Counted from the stretch's first letter, positions 26,585-37,855 are shown. The stretch is DNA of 64,000 bases from Euphorbia lathyris (GCF_963576675.1 NC_088914.1:14859001-14923000), one strand, 5' to 3'. Program-made: numbers and translations. The notes: generated by a model not told the origin, from the sequence alone.

Positions 26585-29584
26585 TATAGACACCGAGTCG
26601 GAGGACCTGTGACGAAAACCTGAAACAAGACGGTCGAAGCGATTGATTCCGAAAGTTTTGAAAAAAATATAGAGAATAATAAGCTGGGGAAAATTAACGG
26701 CACGGCGCGGGCACACAACGGCATCCCGCACGCGGACGACGATGGTCGAACGCCCGCTTGACGGCTCGAGACGTGCGCGCGGCGTCCGTCGGACGCACCG
26801 CGAGTGGCATGCTCTCGACGCCCGAGCAATGCCTGGGACCGCTGGCGGTGCGCGCCCTCGTGGGCCGTTGAGCACACGTGCCTGGCAGCGCGGAGCGCGC
26901 GTTCGGCGGTCGCGACGTGCGAGCGTCTAGCTGCGCAGAACGCGCGCTCGGTGGCCACGAAGTACACGCGTCCGACGGCGCGGGGCACGCCCCGAGGGTC
27001 GCCGGGCGGGCACCCAACCGCGTCGGGCGAACGCCCAACGCATCGGGCGGACGCCCGACGAGGGTTGGGCACGGGCGCCCAACCTCGCGTTGGGCGCTCG
27101 CCCAACGAAAGTTGGGCGATCGCCCAACATTATTGGGCGGCCGCCCAACAAGGTTGGGCGGTAGCCCAACACTAGGTTGGGCGACCGCCCAACCACAATG
27201 GGCGACACCCAAATTTTTTTGGGCGTCGCCCATTGTTCCGGGATCCGTTTCCCTATATAAGGGCACGGATCCCAAGGTGAAGAGGAGGCCTTTTTGGGGG
27301 AAAAACTTTCTCGCTCTAAACATTTTTAGAGAGAGAGAGAGTGGATTTTTTTTGAGAAAAATATTTTTTCTCAAAAATTCCAAATTTCCTAAGTTCAATT
27401 TTTACTAAATTTTTATCGGGAGCTCGCGGTTCGTGGAATCAATCGGCTTCGACTGTGAGATACCGAATTCAAGGTATTATCCGAGGACTAGACTCTTTAT
27501 TTTATTTAATTTATTCTCTTCTTCTATTTTTTTATGCTATAGTTTTTATTCATTTAGTTATTTATTTATGTTGTCACATTTTGTTTAATTAACATATTTA
27601 TTTTTTCGTTTCGCGTTAAATAAAATTCGGTTTTGTTTTAAAATAAAAACCTCGTTTTGGATATCCCAATACGAACCGTGATCCGATAAAAAGGTAGTTC
27701 GGGTATCGAAAATGTTGTAATTATAAGATTTTTTAATTTAAAAGAGGTTTCCAAATAACGTTTTAAAATAAAAACATCGTTTTAGGAACTTCCGTTTTCG
27801 ACTATGATCCATTTTTGGTAGTTCGGAAATCCAAAACGATTGAATTAGATTTGATTTAAAGCTTTTGAATAAATCTGGAAAATATTGGGGTGCTGCTGTA
27901 ATTTGCCAATTCTGTTACTAAATGCTGTTTACCGACGGATTTTCCGTCGGTAAATCTGCCAAAATGTAAAAAATGCCATTTCAGTCCCTTTTTCTTAACT
28001 TTTAAACTTTTAATCCTTAGTATATATATATATAATTATGTAATATATGCATTTCAAATTATTTTAGAACTTTAGCATACATAATTATTTTAGAATATTT
28101 GTAGATTATTATTTATCCCGTTTTATGTTATAAGTATAAGTATATATATGTATTCTTTTTTTTATTAATTTGGATCATGTTTTAAATGTTAGTTATTTGG
28201 TATTTTGGGGGAAATAATTAATATATATTAGCATATGGTATTTTTGGTATTTAAAACTATATTAGTTATGTATATGTATGGTTTTGAAACATTTGGGTTA
28301 TTTTAGTGATTATTGAATAAAACTATTTTTGGTTAAGAATTATTTCATTAGTCATAGGACTTACTTACTATTTTCATATTTTTAAAGTATATATATATTG
28401 TACTTATTATTTTTATATACATATAGTTCATTTTGTATTAACTTTTGTTTTTCATATCCCATTTTTGATTTAAATGTATATATGTATGTATAAACTATTT
28501 TCTTTATTCTTTGAGCCCATTCATGGGTCCATGTTTCAAATGGGCTTTATTTAAGTATAAATATTAATTTAAATAAGTTTATTGTTGTAAGTATAATAAT
28601 TAGAGAGTCCATTAAATAAGTGGGGAAAATAAATCACAAAAAGAGAGTTTTCAATTGAATTATTTAAACAAATGGGTTTTTTTAGATTTCTAATGTAAAT
28701 AAATAGAGTAATTCTTGTTAATATTTCAAATCGTCTTCAAAACACCACGTTTTTTAAAAACCTTAATCCGTTCCAAAGGCGGATTAAAGGATCATTGTAA
28801 TTAAAATCGTTTTCTTTGCAAATAATAGAGTTTGGAACCCTTTTCTCAAAGGATTTGTACAAAATAAAATTGACTTGTATGTTTAACCACGTTTTCTCAT
28901 TAAAAGGTTTTTTATCTCAAACGTTTTCAAATACTCGAGTCGTTCCAACGGCGGTTCGGGTAAAATTCATCAAACGGGGCTTTAAAACGCACCTAAATCG
29001 TTCCAACGGCGATTCAGGTGCGAACCATGTAAATAAATCTGTTTTGGGGATAAGTTAGTGTAGTATAAACACACAACATGACACGTAAATGGACTGTAAA
29101 TAAATCACTTCTTCCTTTCCCCTCTCTGTGTATGTATAAACATAAATGGGTGATTCTTTACTAATGTGGCTTTTCAATATCATGTGCTCAAAACGGTTTC
29201 CAAAAAGAGAAAGAAAAGGGTTTCAAATGAATTTGAAACTTAAAGAAGTATACGATTAGTCCGTTATCGCCTAACATGCTGAGTAGGAGGTCGGTGGTTC
29301 ATAACCGGGCGATGTCGGGGTGCCTAGTAGCCTTTCTCCGGAAAGGAGCTAGCCTTCTCGGCTCGTACCTAAGTTTCCCGAACCCACACCGGTCTCCCGC
29401 AAGGGATCGGTGTTCATTTTCCCATTCGTGGGTGGCGACTCTTCCATATCTCCGAGCTCCGGTCCTACCGAGCAGCTTGATTCCACGATTGGTTGCTTTC
29501 GGCGCCAATCACCGCTTACGTCGCCATGAGGTTGTCCACCCCCCGGTTCGCCCGGGAGATTAGGCCGCGGCACCTCGTCTAACA
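26585..29584 (+). repeat. 3' LTR of the Ogre-like element
   Basis: 3000 bp, nearly identical to 8940-11940. Differences concentrate in the GC-rich U3. The first dinucleotide is TA instead of TG (TATAGACACC), consistent with one G-to-A transition. It includes its own copy of the palindrome array (27006-27235) and the TATATAA box (27254-27260). Confidence 0.92.
27006..27235. repeat. Tandem palindromes, 3' LTR copy
   Basis: Same ~22-bp TTGGGCG...CGCCCAAC array as at 9361-9590. Two units differ between LTRs mainly in their spacers (ATGCCG versus ACGAAA, and the next spacer), while the self-complementary cores are kept. Confidence 0.85.
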
Positions 29585-29589
29585 ACAGC
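29585..29589. repeat. Right target-site duplication of the Ogre-like element
   Basis: ACAGC, an exact copy of 8935-8939. It fixes the inner element to 8940-29584. Confidence 0.9.
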
Positions 29590-30098
29590 GGTTAGTCCCC
29601 CAACAGGCACACGTCTCAACACCGATGGGCGGATGGATGCCACCCAGAATTCACCAGCAGCGGATGGAAGAAGTCCGGCGAATACCCGATATTGACTTAG
29701 AAGATCAATTACGAGGCATGATGGAGCGAATGGGGTACTCGCCTAGGCCGAGAGCAGAGGTCCAGAGCGATTCACCTTTTGCCCCTTCGTTGCGGGAATT
29801 CATTCCAGATCACAGAATCAAAGAGCCCGCGATACCTAAATACTATGAGGATCCAAATTCTGATCCTGAGGCTCATGTCAGGAACTACAGAGAACTAATG
29901 GATGTTGCAGGAGCGAGTGAAAGCATCATTTGCAGGTTATTCTCGACAACTTTGGGCGGAGCCGCATCTGATTGGTTTCGATCTTTACCCGCAGAATCTA
30001 TTCACAATTGGCATCAATATAGTCGGGATTTCTGTGCGAAATTTGTGGGCTGTAAAGCAGCGGATGTGACGGATAGGCAGCTGAAGGAGATCAAATAG
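29590..30098 (+). pseudogene. gag: Outer element gag, second half, ending in a nonsense codon
   Basis: This continues the gag begun at 8441. From ~29640 it shows the Tat-type Gag core: IPKYYEDPNSDPEAHVRNY, then IICRLFSTTLGGAASDWF and SLPAESIHNWHQ. The frame stops at TAG (30096-30098). The same frame resumes at once (RNYNSLREFVVAFNDIL), which is the conserved continuation of Gag, so the stop is most simply a point mutation. The Met at 29625 is internal and not a real start. Confidence 0.8.
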
Positions 30099-33000
30099 AG
30101 GAACTATAATTCCCTAAGGGAATTTGTTGTCGCATTCAACGATATTCTGGTGCGATTGCAAAACCCGAATATCGTGAGCATCCGCAACATCATGGCAGAT
30201 GGAACCACAGATTGGAGTATGCGGGAGGAAATCATCCGCAACAAGCCGCGCACAGTGGCCGAACTCATGAAAATAGCAAAGGAATTCATGGAAGTGGATG
30301 ATGTCAACAGGGAACATAGGGCTCAAACCCGGCGAGAAAGAGATGCCGCTAGATCCACTTCGGACAATCGGCGCCAGACCCAGTCCAAAAGTAATTTTGT
30401 TCGAAGAGGCGATCGGCCCTTTCAAAGTGGCGGATATCAGACACCATTAAACACGACTCGCCAGGAGGTGTTACTTTGGATCGAAAAGAGCCCCCTGAAG
30501 AAGGATGTGCGGTTCCCCGAGGTAAAAGGTCGAACCAGTTTGGGGCGACATCCTAACAAATATTGCAGGTTCCACAGACTGAACGGCCACGACACGAACG
30601 ATTGCTATGAATTGAAGAAGGAGATTGAAAGGCTGATCGAAAGGGGCAAGCTGAATCAATTTGTACGAAAGGAGACTAGTGACGAGAAAGCAACGTTACC
30701 ACATCAAGAAGAGGCAAGGCCCGAAAAGAAGCAGAAAAAAGGAGTGATAAACGTGATAGCCGGCGGGATCTATGAGCCTCCAATAAAAAGAGCTCGCCGT
30801 GAACAGCGAAAAAGCAACACTCATAGGGGGGATGCCCTCAATTACTCATTCGCGCGAATCACGGAGCCGCATGCGGATGCTTTGGTGATTACAATGGCTG
30901 TAGAAGGATGGGACGTCAAGCGGGTCCTTATTGATACTGGCAGTTCTTGTAATGTTATTACTCGGACTGCATTCAACAAGTTGGGAATTAATGACGAGCG
31001 AGTGGAACATACATTCATGGATGTAACAGGTTTTGGGGGTCAATCCTCTCAAACAAGTGGACAGGTGGTGTTGGAGGCAGAAATGGGCGATAAAAAGCTA
31101 AAATGGCGAGGTGATTTAGAATTCGCAATTGTTGATCTCCCATTGGCCTACAACATAATTCTGGGATGCCCATTCCTGTCAGAAACGGAGTCGCTCATCT
31201 CAATGAAGCATTTAACATTACATTTACCAACACACCAAGGGCGAGTCATAGTTGAAGGTGATCAACTTGTATCTCAACAGGCCTATACATTGTCACTTGA
31301 ACCAAAGCCAGACGAGGAAGATAGGGTAGAGGAGAAGTTGCCAGCGGAAGCATTGGGAGAAACAGAACTATTCGCCATCTCAAGCGACAAAAATGTGCGA
31401 ATAGCGATGGGCCTCCCCGAAGAAACGAAGAAAGCCATTGCCGAGGTGCTGGTCCAATGTGAGTCGGCATTTGCCGCCCCAAATGAAATACTGAAAGGAA
31501 TAAGTCCAGACGTAGCAACCCATCGTTTGAATGTAGACAAAGGTGCAACCCCAGTGCGACAGAAAAAGAGAGGACATGCTCCTGAGCGGCAAAAGGCGAT
31601 TGAAAAAGCAGTGGCGGATTTGCTAAAGTCAGATGCAATTCGAGAAGTCACCTATCCGGAGTGGTTAGCCAATGTGGTGCTAGTCAAAAAGCCAAATGGA
31701 ACGTACAGAATGTGCGTCGACTTCAAAGATCTGAACAAGGCATGTCCGAAGGATATGTATCCGCTTCCTAACATTGATATATTGGTAGATGGAACTGCAG
31801 GATATGAAGCTTTATCATTCACCGACGTGAAATCCAGTTACCATCAGATACCCATGGAGAAGGCGGATGAAATCAAAACATCGTTCATAACTCACCAGGT
31901 GACTTATTGCTTCAAGGTGATGCCCTTTGGATTGAAAAATGCGGGAGCAACATACCAGAGGATGAAGAACAAGATATTTTCAGAAAAATCCGACGAGAAC
32001 TTCTCGATCTACGTTGATGACATGATCATCAAAAGCAAGAAAATGCAAGACCACCCGCAGGATATCAAAGAAATCCTGGAAGTGCTAATCAAATATGGCC
32101 TCAAATTGAACCCAGAGAAATGCACATTCGGAGCAAGAGCGGGAAAGTTCATGGGTTTCATTGTTAGCGGCAAGGGAGTTGAGGCGAATCCCGAGAAGGT
32201 TAAAGCAGTAATGGAGATGAAAACGCCGAGGAGCATAAGAGAAGTACAGAGACTAAATGGGCGGTTGGTGGCATTAGGGCGATTCATATCATGCTCAGCT
32301 AGGAGATGTCTACCTTTCTACAATGCCATCAAAAAATCCAAGTCCTTTGAATGGACGCCGGATTGTCAAGAAGCATTCGAGGGGATAAAGCGAATACTGT
32401 GTTATCCGCCCTTAATGAGTAGGCCGGAGGATGGAGAAGATTTATTTCTCTACGTATCCGTCACCAATATGGCGATATGCACTGTGATGGTGCGAGAAAA
32501 AGAAGGGCAACAATATCCAGTGTACTACGTGAGCAAAGTCCTGAAGGATGCAGAACTCCGGTATTCGAAGTTGGACAAAATGGCCCTCGCAGTGATAACC
32601 ACGGCGGCTAGATTGAAACCATACTTTCAGGCGCATACTATCATTGTGAGAACTGGCATCCCAATGCGAAAGGTATTACAGAAACCTGACGCATCCGGCC
32701 GGTTGATGGAATGGTCAATTCGCCTGGGAGAATTCGATATTCGCTATGAAGGGAGACCAGCGCTAAAGAGCCAAGTACTCGCCGATTTCGTGAACGAATT
32801 CACCTGGGATGACGATGAATGTCCGAAGGCACAAAAAGAAGAGTGGAGCATGTACACAGATGGGGAATTATCTACAGATGGAGCTGGGCTGGGAGTCATC
32901 ATCAAGGGCCCGGAGGTTATTCGCCTGTGCTATGCAGCAAAATTAACTTTCAAAACTACCAATAATGCCGCAGAGTATGAAGCAATGATATGCGGATTGA

Positions 33001-34580
33001 AGTTGCTCAATGAACTCACCCTAGAAAGAGTGGTAATCTACAGCGATTCCAAACTCATGATAAACCAGATCACAAAAAATTATCTGGTGAAACAGGAGGA
33101 GCTAGTAAAATACCATCAGGTAGTCGGCAGATTGACACAAGAGTTAACGCACAAGGGAGTCGTTTGGGAGATGGTGCATGTTCCGCGAGGCCAAAATGCA
33201 AAGGCTGACGAATTGGCAAAAGCAGCGGCAAGTAGAGAACCATGGAGTCAAAAGGCATGCAATTTGGAAATAAAATCGGCACCAGCATTCGAGGCCGATC
33301 AGATTATGGTCATCGAAGAACTGGAAGACGATGAAGATTGGCGGATGCCCATTCGCCAATATCTGGAGCAGGGAGATTTACCGGTTGATAAGAGCTTAGC
33401 CAGAAAGCTAATTGGGCAGTCAGCTCGATACTCAATTCGGGATGGAACTTTGTATCGGAAATCGTACACATGTCCATGGTTGAAATGCATTGGTCGCAAC
33501 GAAGGAGACTACGTGCTGCGAGAATTACATGAAGGAATTTGTGGCGCGCACGAAGCTTCGGCGGCGTTGGCAAGAAAGGTCAAACTGATGGGATACTACT
33601 GGCCCAAGGTGGTGGAAGATTCCCAGAAGATGGTTGCGGAATGTCACAATTGTCAAATACATGCGAATGAAAAGCATGTTCCCGGAGCCGAACAAATCGC
33701 TATAATGACGGCGTGGCCATTCGCAACATGGGGAATCGATATAGTGGGTCCATTCCCAGAAACGACAAAGAAAAGGAAGTACTTGATAGTCGCAGTTGAC
33801 CACTTCAGCAAATGGGTAGAAGCGGAGGCAGTAACCGCACAAACACCTGAGCGAATGATCGAGTTCTTACGAGAGAACATTATCATGCGATTTGGAATCC
33901 CGCAAAAGCTTATAACCGACAATGGCACCCAGTTCAACTGTGCTAAGTTCAAAGCATACTGTGAAAGCATGGGGATCAAAAATCATTTTTCTTTCGTAAA
34001 CCATCCCCAATCGAATGGTATGACGGAGGTTACCAACAGGGCCATGATTCAAGGCATCAAGAAGCGGCTAGGAGACAAAAAAACAGGTTGGGCGGATGAG
34101 ATACCCCATATGTTGTGGGCATACAGAACCTCTGTAAAGGCAGCAACAGGCGAAACACCTTTCTCGCTAGTTTATGGAGCCGAAGTAGTCCTACCTGTTG
34201 AAATCAAGTCGCCCACAGATCGGATAATTTATTATTGCGACACACAAAATCCTATCAACATTAGAGATGCTTTGGATTCTGTGGAGGAACGAAGAGAAAA
34301 AGCTTACATGCGAATGGCAGTATACCGCAATAGAATCAAGAAATATCATGACAGAAGAATGCGAAAAGTAATAATCAACGAGAACGACTTGGTCTTGAAA
34401 AAAGCGGATAAAATACAATCCAGAGATGGCAAAGGCAAGCTGGGCGTCAACTGGATCGGACCACACAAAGTATCCAAGAAGCTGGGACCAGCCACTTTTG
34501 AAATAGAAGAAATGAGCGGAAAGAAGCTCCCGCGCACCTGGAATCTAGAGAATCTACGCCTATATAAAAAGGCCGAGTAG
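30099..34580 (+). CDS. pol: Outer element Gag C-terminus, protease, RT, RNase H, second RNase H and integrase
   Basis: One frame, open from 30099 to TAG at 34578-34580. The first in-frame Met is 30150, giving 1476 codons. Counted from that Met: zinc-knuckle-like YCRFHRLNGHDTNDC at ~137-151; protease LIDTGSSCNVI at ~260-270; RT with CVDFKDLNKACPKDMYPL (~520), the FTDV Asp, MPFGLKNAGATYQRM and YVDDM at 621-625; RNase H ~755-895; second RNase H from ~899 with YTDGE, AAEYEA, SDSK and KADELA; integrase from ~1127 with H-x3-CGAH and CHNCQIH, then Asp (WGIDIVG), Asp (ITDNGTQF) and Glu (GMTEVTN). All catalytic residues I can align are present. In the intact element this region would be translated together with upstream gag. 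The TAG at 30096 and the Ogre-like insertion now separate them. Confidence 0.9.
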   Translation, partial: RNYNSLREFVVAFNDILVRLQNPNIVSIRNIMADGTTDWSMREEIIRNKPRTVAELMKIAKEFMEVDDVNREHRAQTRRERDAARSTSDNRRQTQSKSNFVRRGDRPFQSGGYQTPLNTTRQEVLLWIEKSPLKKDVRFPEVKGRTSLGRHPNKYCRFHRLNGHDTNDCYELKKEIERLIERGKLNQFVRKETSDEKATLPHQEEARPEKKQKKGVINVIAGGIYEPPIKRARREQRKSNTHRGDALNYSFARITEPHADALVITMAVEGWDVKRVLIDTGSSCNVITRTAFNKLGINDERVEHTFMDVTGFGGQSSQTSGQVVLEAEMGDKKLKWRGDLEFAIVDLPLAYNIILGCPFLSETESLISMKHLTLHLPTHQGRVIVEGDQLVSQQAYTLSLEPKPDEEDRVEEKLPAEALGETELFAISSDKNVRIAMGLPEETKKAIAEVLVQCESAFAAPNEILKGISPDVATHRLNVDKGATPVRQKKRGHAPERQKAIEKAVADLLKSDAIREVTYPEWLANVVLVKKPNGTYRMCVDFKDLNKACPKDMYPLPNIDILVDGTAGYEALSFTDVKSSYHQIPMEKADEIKTSFITHQVTYCFKVMPFGLKNAGATYQRMKNKIFSEKSDENFSIYVDDMIIKSKKMQDHPQDIKEILEVLIKYGLKLNPEKCTFGARAGKFMGFIVSGKGVEANPEKVKAVMEMKTPRSIREVQRLNGRLVALGRFISCSARRCLPFYNAIKKSKSFEWTPDCQEAFEGIKRILCYPPLMSRPEDGEDLFLYVSVTNMAICTVMVREKEGQQYPVYYVSKVLKDAELRYSKLDKMALAVITTAARLKPYFQAHTIIVRTGIPMRKVLQKPDASGRLMEWSIRLGEFDIRYEGRPALKSQVLADFVNEFTWDDDECPKAQKEEWSMYTDGELSTDGAGLGVIIKGPEVIRLCYAAKLTFKTTNNAAEYEAMICGLKLLNELTLERVVIYSDSKLMINQITKNYLVKQEELVKYHQVVGRLTQELTHKGVVWEMVHVPRGQNAKADELAKAAASREPWSQKACNLEIKSAPAFEADQIMVIEELEDDEDWRMPIRQYLEQGDLPVDKSLARKLIGQSARYSIRDGTLYRKSYTCPWLKCIGRNEGDYVLRELHEGICGAHEASAALARKVKLMGYYWPKVVEDSQKMVAECHNCQIHANEKHVPGAEQIAIMTAWPFATWGIDIVGPFPETTKKRKYLIVAVDHFSKWVEAEAVTAQTPERMIEFLRENIIMRFGIPQKLITDNGTQFNCAKFKAYCESMGIKNHFSFVNHPQSNGMTEVTNRAMIQGIKKRLGDKKTGWADEIPHMLWAYRTSVKAATGETPFSLVYGAEVVLPVEIKSPTDRIIYYCDTQNPINIRDALDSVEERREKAYMRMAVYRNRIKKYHDRRMRKVIINENDLVLKKADKIQSRDGKGKLGVNWIGPHKVSKKLGPATFEIEEMSGKKLPRTWNLENLRLYKKAE

Positions 34581-35288
34581 TTCGAGGAAATGACGAGTAC
34601 TCTTTTTCCTTTTATGAGTTTTTCCCATTGGGTTTTCTGATAAAAGGTTTTAATGAGGCTTTGATCCCACACAGTTGGTGTACCTATGTAATAAACCTTT
34701 TCTCTTTATCAATAAAGGTATTCAATTATTACATTTATTCAATATGTTACGCCCGAATGCGGATTGTTCTTAAAAACACATAAATGTGTTGCCTATTAAA
34801 GAAAGGCGGATGCATGATTACGCATCACTCGCAAAACCCTTAGGGTTAAACTCAAAAAACACATAAATGTGTTGCCTATTAAAGAAAGGCGGATGCATGA
34901 TTACGCATCACTCGCAAAACCCTTAGGGTTAAACTCAAAAAACACATAAATGTGTTGCCTATTAAAGAAAGGCGGATGCATGATTATGCATCACTCGCAA
35001 AACCTTATGATTAACCTTATAATTATATTATTTTTGAAAGAAAAATAATAGAGTAAGGCATAAAATTAAGCGAATAAACGAGTACTAAAAAATTACAAAA
35101 AGGGTTTGGCCACCCTAGCGAAAGAAAAAATTACTATGAAGAATTACAAGTATGAAGTCGGCAAAAGGCAAGGATCATACATGAAAATAAAGTGACAATA
35201 ATCGCACGTATAGGCAAAGCGGAAAGTGAAAGAAAATTAATATATACGGGCAGTTTATTACATACAAAAAGTCCAAATATAAATTAAA
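34581..35288 (+). other. 3' untranslated DNA of the outer element
   Basis: No gene. It has AATAAA-like signals near 34690 and 34713 (AATAAACC, AATAAAGG), the 83-bp repeat array (34772-35015) and AT-rich DNA up to the end of the antisense gene. Confidence 0.55.
34772..35015. repeat. Three tandem copies of an 83-bp repeat
   Basis: AACACATAAATGTGTTGCCT starts each copy, at ~34775, 34858 and 34941 (period 83 bp). The copies are almost identical. Each begins with a small palindrome (ACACATAAATGTGT) and contains GGCGGATGCATGATTACG. Confidence 0.9.
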
Positions 35289-37614
35289 CTATGCTACAGC
35301 TTCCTCTCCTTCACCCCTATTGCTTTCCTCGCCTCCAGCGACTCCCTCATCTCCTCCAGTGGGCGGATCTACTTCAAGCGAATCCTCAACCCTCGAATCA
35401 ATAACTGCTTCAGAGGGCGGTACCTCTTGCTCAGGCTGAGAGATGTCCTACGGTGCCCCTTCTTCCGCATTCTGGGTAGGGATCTCGCCGATAATTGGAG
35501 ATTCCTGAAAACTCTTCCAATCTAAGAGGAGTACCTCATCCATATCAGCATCCTCGGCTTCCAGCTTGTCCCACTTCTCAGTTAAATCCTTTTCAGGGAT
35601 GGGAACCTTGGGGCGGTTAAGTACGAGACCCTGATGTCCATGCTCATAAGCGGCATGAATCCGCTCCCCATACCAGTAGATGCGGGCACCGTCTTCAGCC
35701 AGAATTTCCTCAGCCCTCTTCTTTTGTGTCTCATTGGAATCAGCTAGATCATCGAGGGCCTTTCGCAGCTCATCGGACTTAGCCTGAAGAGATTTAAGAG
35801 CCTCCTCCTTCTCGCTCACAGCCTTGTGAAGGGCGCCTTCTAGGACCTTCACCTTCCCTTGGACATCATCATAAAGCGACTTCTGAGTCGCCAATTCAGT
35901 ACCAAGACCTTCCAACTCCTTGGCTCGCTCGGCATCCCTTCGGAGAATGCCCTCAGCGAAATTGATAATCTGCATATAAAACGGCTCACGAATAAAAAAG
36001 GGCGAATAGAAATAGGCGGTTACAATGGACACAAGATCCTTGAAAGAGAATGACAAGCAACAATATACCTCTACAGAACGCTTCTCGATCCCCTCCACAA
36101 CGGTAGGGAGCGGTACTTGTTCACGTACACGGGAAGCAGAGGGAAGCCGCCCGAGGACATTGCATATGGAAGAGACAATGTCCTTGCAAGAAAAACTCAC
36201 GGCCATGCCAAAGGTCCTAGTCCACCATCCGCTGATGTCGGGAATTGGCTGCAAAGGCGTAAAGAAAAATATCAAGAGAACAGCAGATAGCTCATGAGGA
36301 AAAAAGTAGCAATATAGAAAGAGGGAATAGATCAGGATACCTCATGAATTGGGGTACTGCTCTTTCCTTTGGATGAGGCGGATACGGGTGTACCGCCAAC
36401 AGTAAGGGACACGGAGGTGTTCTTCTTCTTGGGACGAGAAGACTCTGTATCCGCACTTATCTTCTGCTTCCTCGTCAAAGGAAGATCCTCGGAGGCAGAA
36501 GCGGGACCTTGTGAAATGGAGGCCCTTACAGGAGAAGTCGCCTCAATGGAAGGAATCGTTCCTCCAGAAGAATCCGCCCCTACAACGGAGGCGGTTCCCG
36601 CCATCCGCTTCTTCCTTCTCGCTAGGGCTTTAGCCTCCCGATCTGCAGCGATTTGAGATAAAGGATCACCCCTGCAAAGGGTTAAAAGAAATCATCAACT
36701 TGGAAATAAAAAGTACCTTGTACAAAAACGCGATAAGGGATATAGACCACGCGATCCCCCTCGCGGTAGGCAATCGCTACTCGGCTCCTTAGCATATGGA
36801 AGGCCTGATCATATGTCCATACAAAAGGAGGGGTACTCTTCAGGAACTTGATGACGGCGGATTCTTCCTCGCTGGGATAACCGAAGTTCAAACTCTTCAC
36901 ATTGGGCCGGCCCCAATGGCGAAGGAAGTTCGGATTTCCCTCATTAAACTTGATAAAAAAGTAAGAGCGATCCCACTCGCGGATCTTGTTCAGTTTCTCG
37001 TCAAAACCATAGTATCCGCTCTGGCGGATGAAAGTGAAATACCCCGCCGAACTCTTGAAATGATGAAGCTTGGAGAAAATTTTAAGCGAGAAAGGAACCT
37101 CCAAACAATCCGCCAGAAATTTATCCAGGGTCAAGTCGGCCCATCCATTTGGATGTAATTGCCCGGGTGCGATTCCGTAACCGCCGAGGATGGAAGCAAT
37201 CTCATCCGCCAGCGGATAAGTGAAGCCGCAGATAATCTGGGCGACGAAAATGGTGAAATACCCCTTTGGGTAATCGCCCGGTCCTCTATCCTCCCCGGGA
37301 ATGATGGTCTCGAGACCTTGGAGCCAAGGATATTGCACCCGCAAATCCTCAATGGTCTCGCGACAAACTAGGCTTCCCGACCTATCCCTCTTTGGTAACA
37401 AACGGGGGGTTGGGACAGGTGGCGGAATCAACTTCTTAGGGTCAAAACCTAGACCCTCGTCGGTTGTATTCGCCAGGTGGAGGAAGTCAGCGGGGTGGGA
37501 ATCAGACCCATGAGAACTGGTTGAAACTTCATCAACCATCTCATCAACTTCATGAGAAACCTCGCGGACGTAGCTCTCATCGAACGGTGCGAAGTCAAGG
37601 TCGGGGTTCGACAT
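35289..37614 (-). pseudogene. Antisense multi-exon gene of the outer element (Transposase_28-like, coiled coil), damaged
   Basis: On the minus strand, inferred exons are 37614-36717, 36671-36341, 36248-36069 and 35969-35289, with GT-AG borders. Exon 1 (start MSNPDLDFAPFDESYV) contains LRVQYPWLQGLETIIPG, GYFTIFVAQIICGFTYPLA and VAIAYREGDRVVYIPYRVF, which resemble the putative gypsy-type transposon protein family (PF04195). Exon 4 has a long coiled coil (~35950-35700, Glu/Lys/Leu heptads) and an acidic tail. Two lesions are visible. The exon 1/exon 2 junction is one nucleotide short of keeping frame with the obvious splice sites. A TAG at 35448-35450 interrupts exon 4, whose frame otherwise runs to TAG at 35289-35291. 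Later junctions are all phase 0. Function is unknown and the copy is probably dead. Confidence 0.68.
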
Positions 37615-37855
37615 GTTGAGGAAAAGAAATAAACAGAAGTAAAAAGCCGAACGAGGTACAAATTATGAAGAGGAAAACTTACATGGGAAAGACAACATAG
37701 AGAAATGACGGAAATAAGAGGTCAACGACGGAAAAGATGACGCCGGAAAAGAAATAACGAAAGAGGAAAAATTCACAAGTTTTTGAATTTTGAATAGACA
37801 AGCAAAAACGAAGCGTCCCCTATGAACAGACCCTAAAGGGCTCTTGTATCAAACT

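Larger units (their letters stand above)
8940..29584 (+). mobile_element. Ogre-like (Tat lineage) Ty3/gypsy retrotransposon nested in the outer gag
   Basis: A complete 20.6-kb element: 3.0-kb LTRs (8940-11940 and 26585-29584), a TGGCGACTCTGCTGGGGA primer-binding site, a ~1.9-kb leader, gag and pro-pol in one frame, a six-exon antisense gene, minisatellite arrays and a polypurine tract. Ogre traits known for the family and visible here are the TGTAGACACCGAGTCGG LTR start, the VDDGSAIN-type protease, a G-patch between protease and RT, the second RNase H and great length. By eye the LTRs differ at about 40-45 sites (~98.5% identity), so it is younger than its host element. The sense frame has one nonsense codon (TAA 16120-16122). 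Confidence 0.93.

Noticed and set aside
30096..30098. Programmed gag stop in the outer element
   Set aside because: The conserved Gag core continues in the same frame directly after the TAG, so it is most likely a nonsense mutation.
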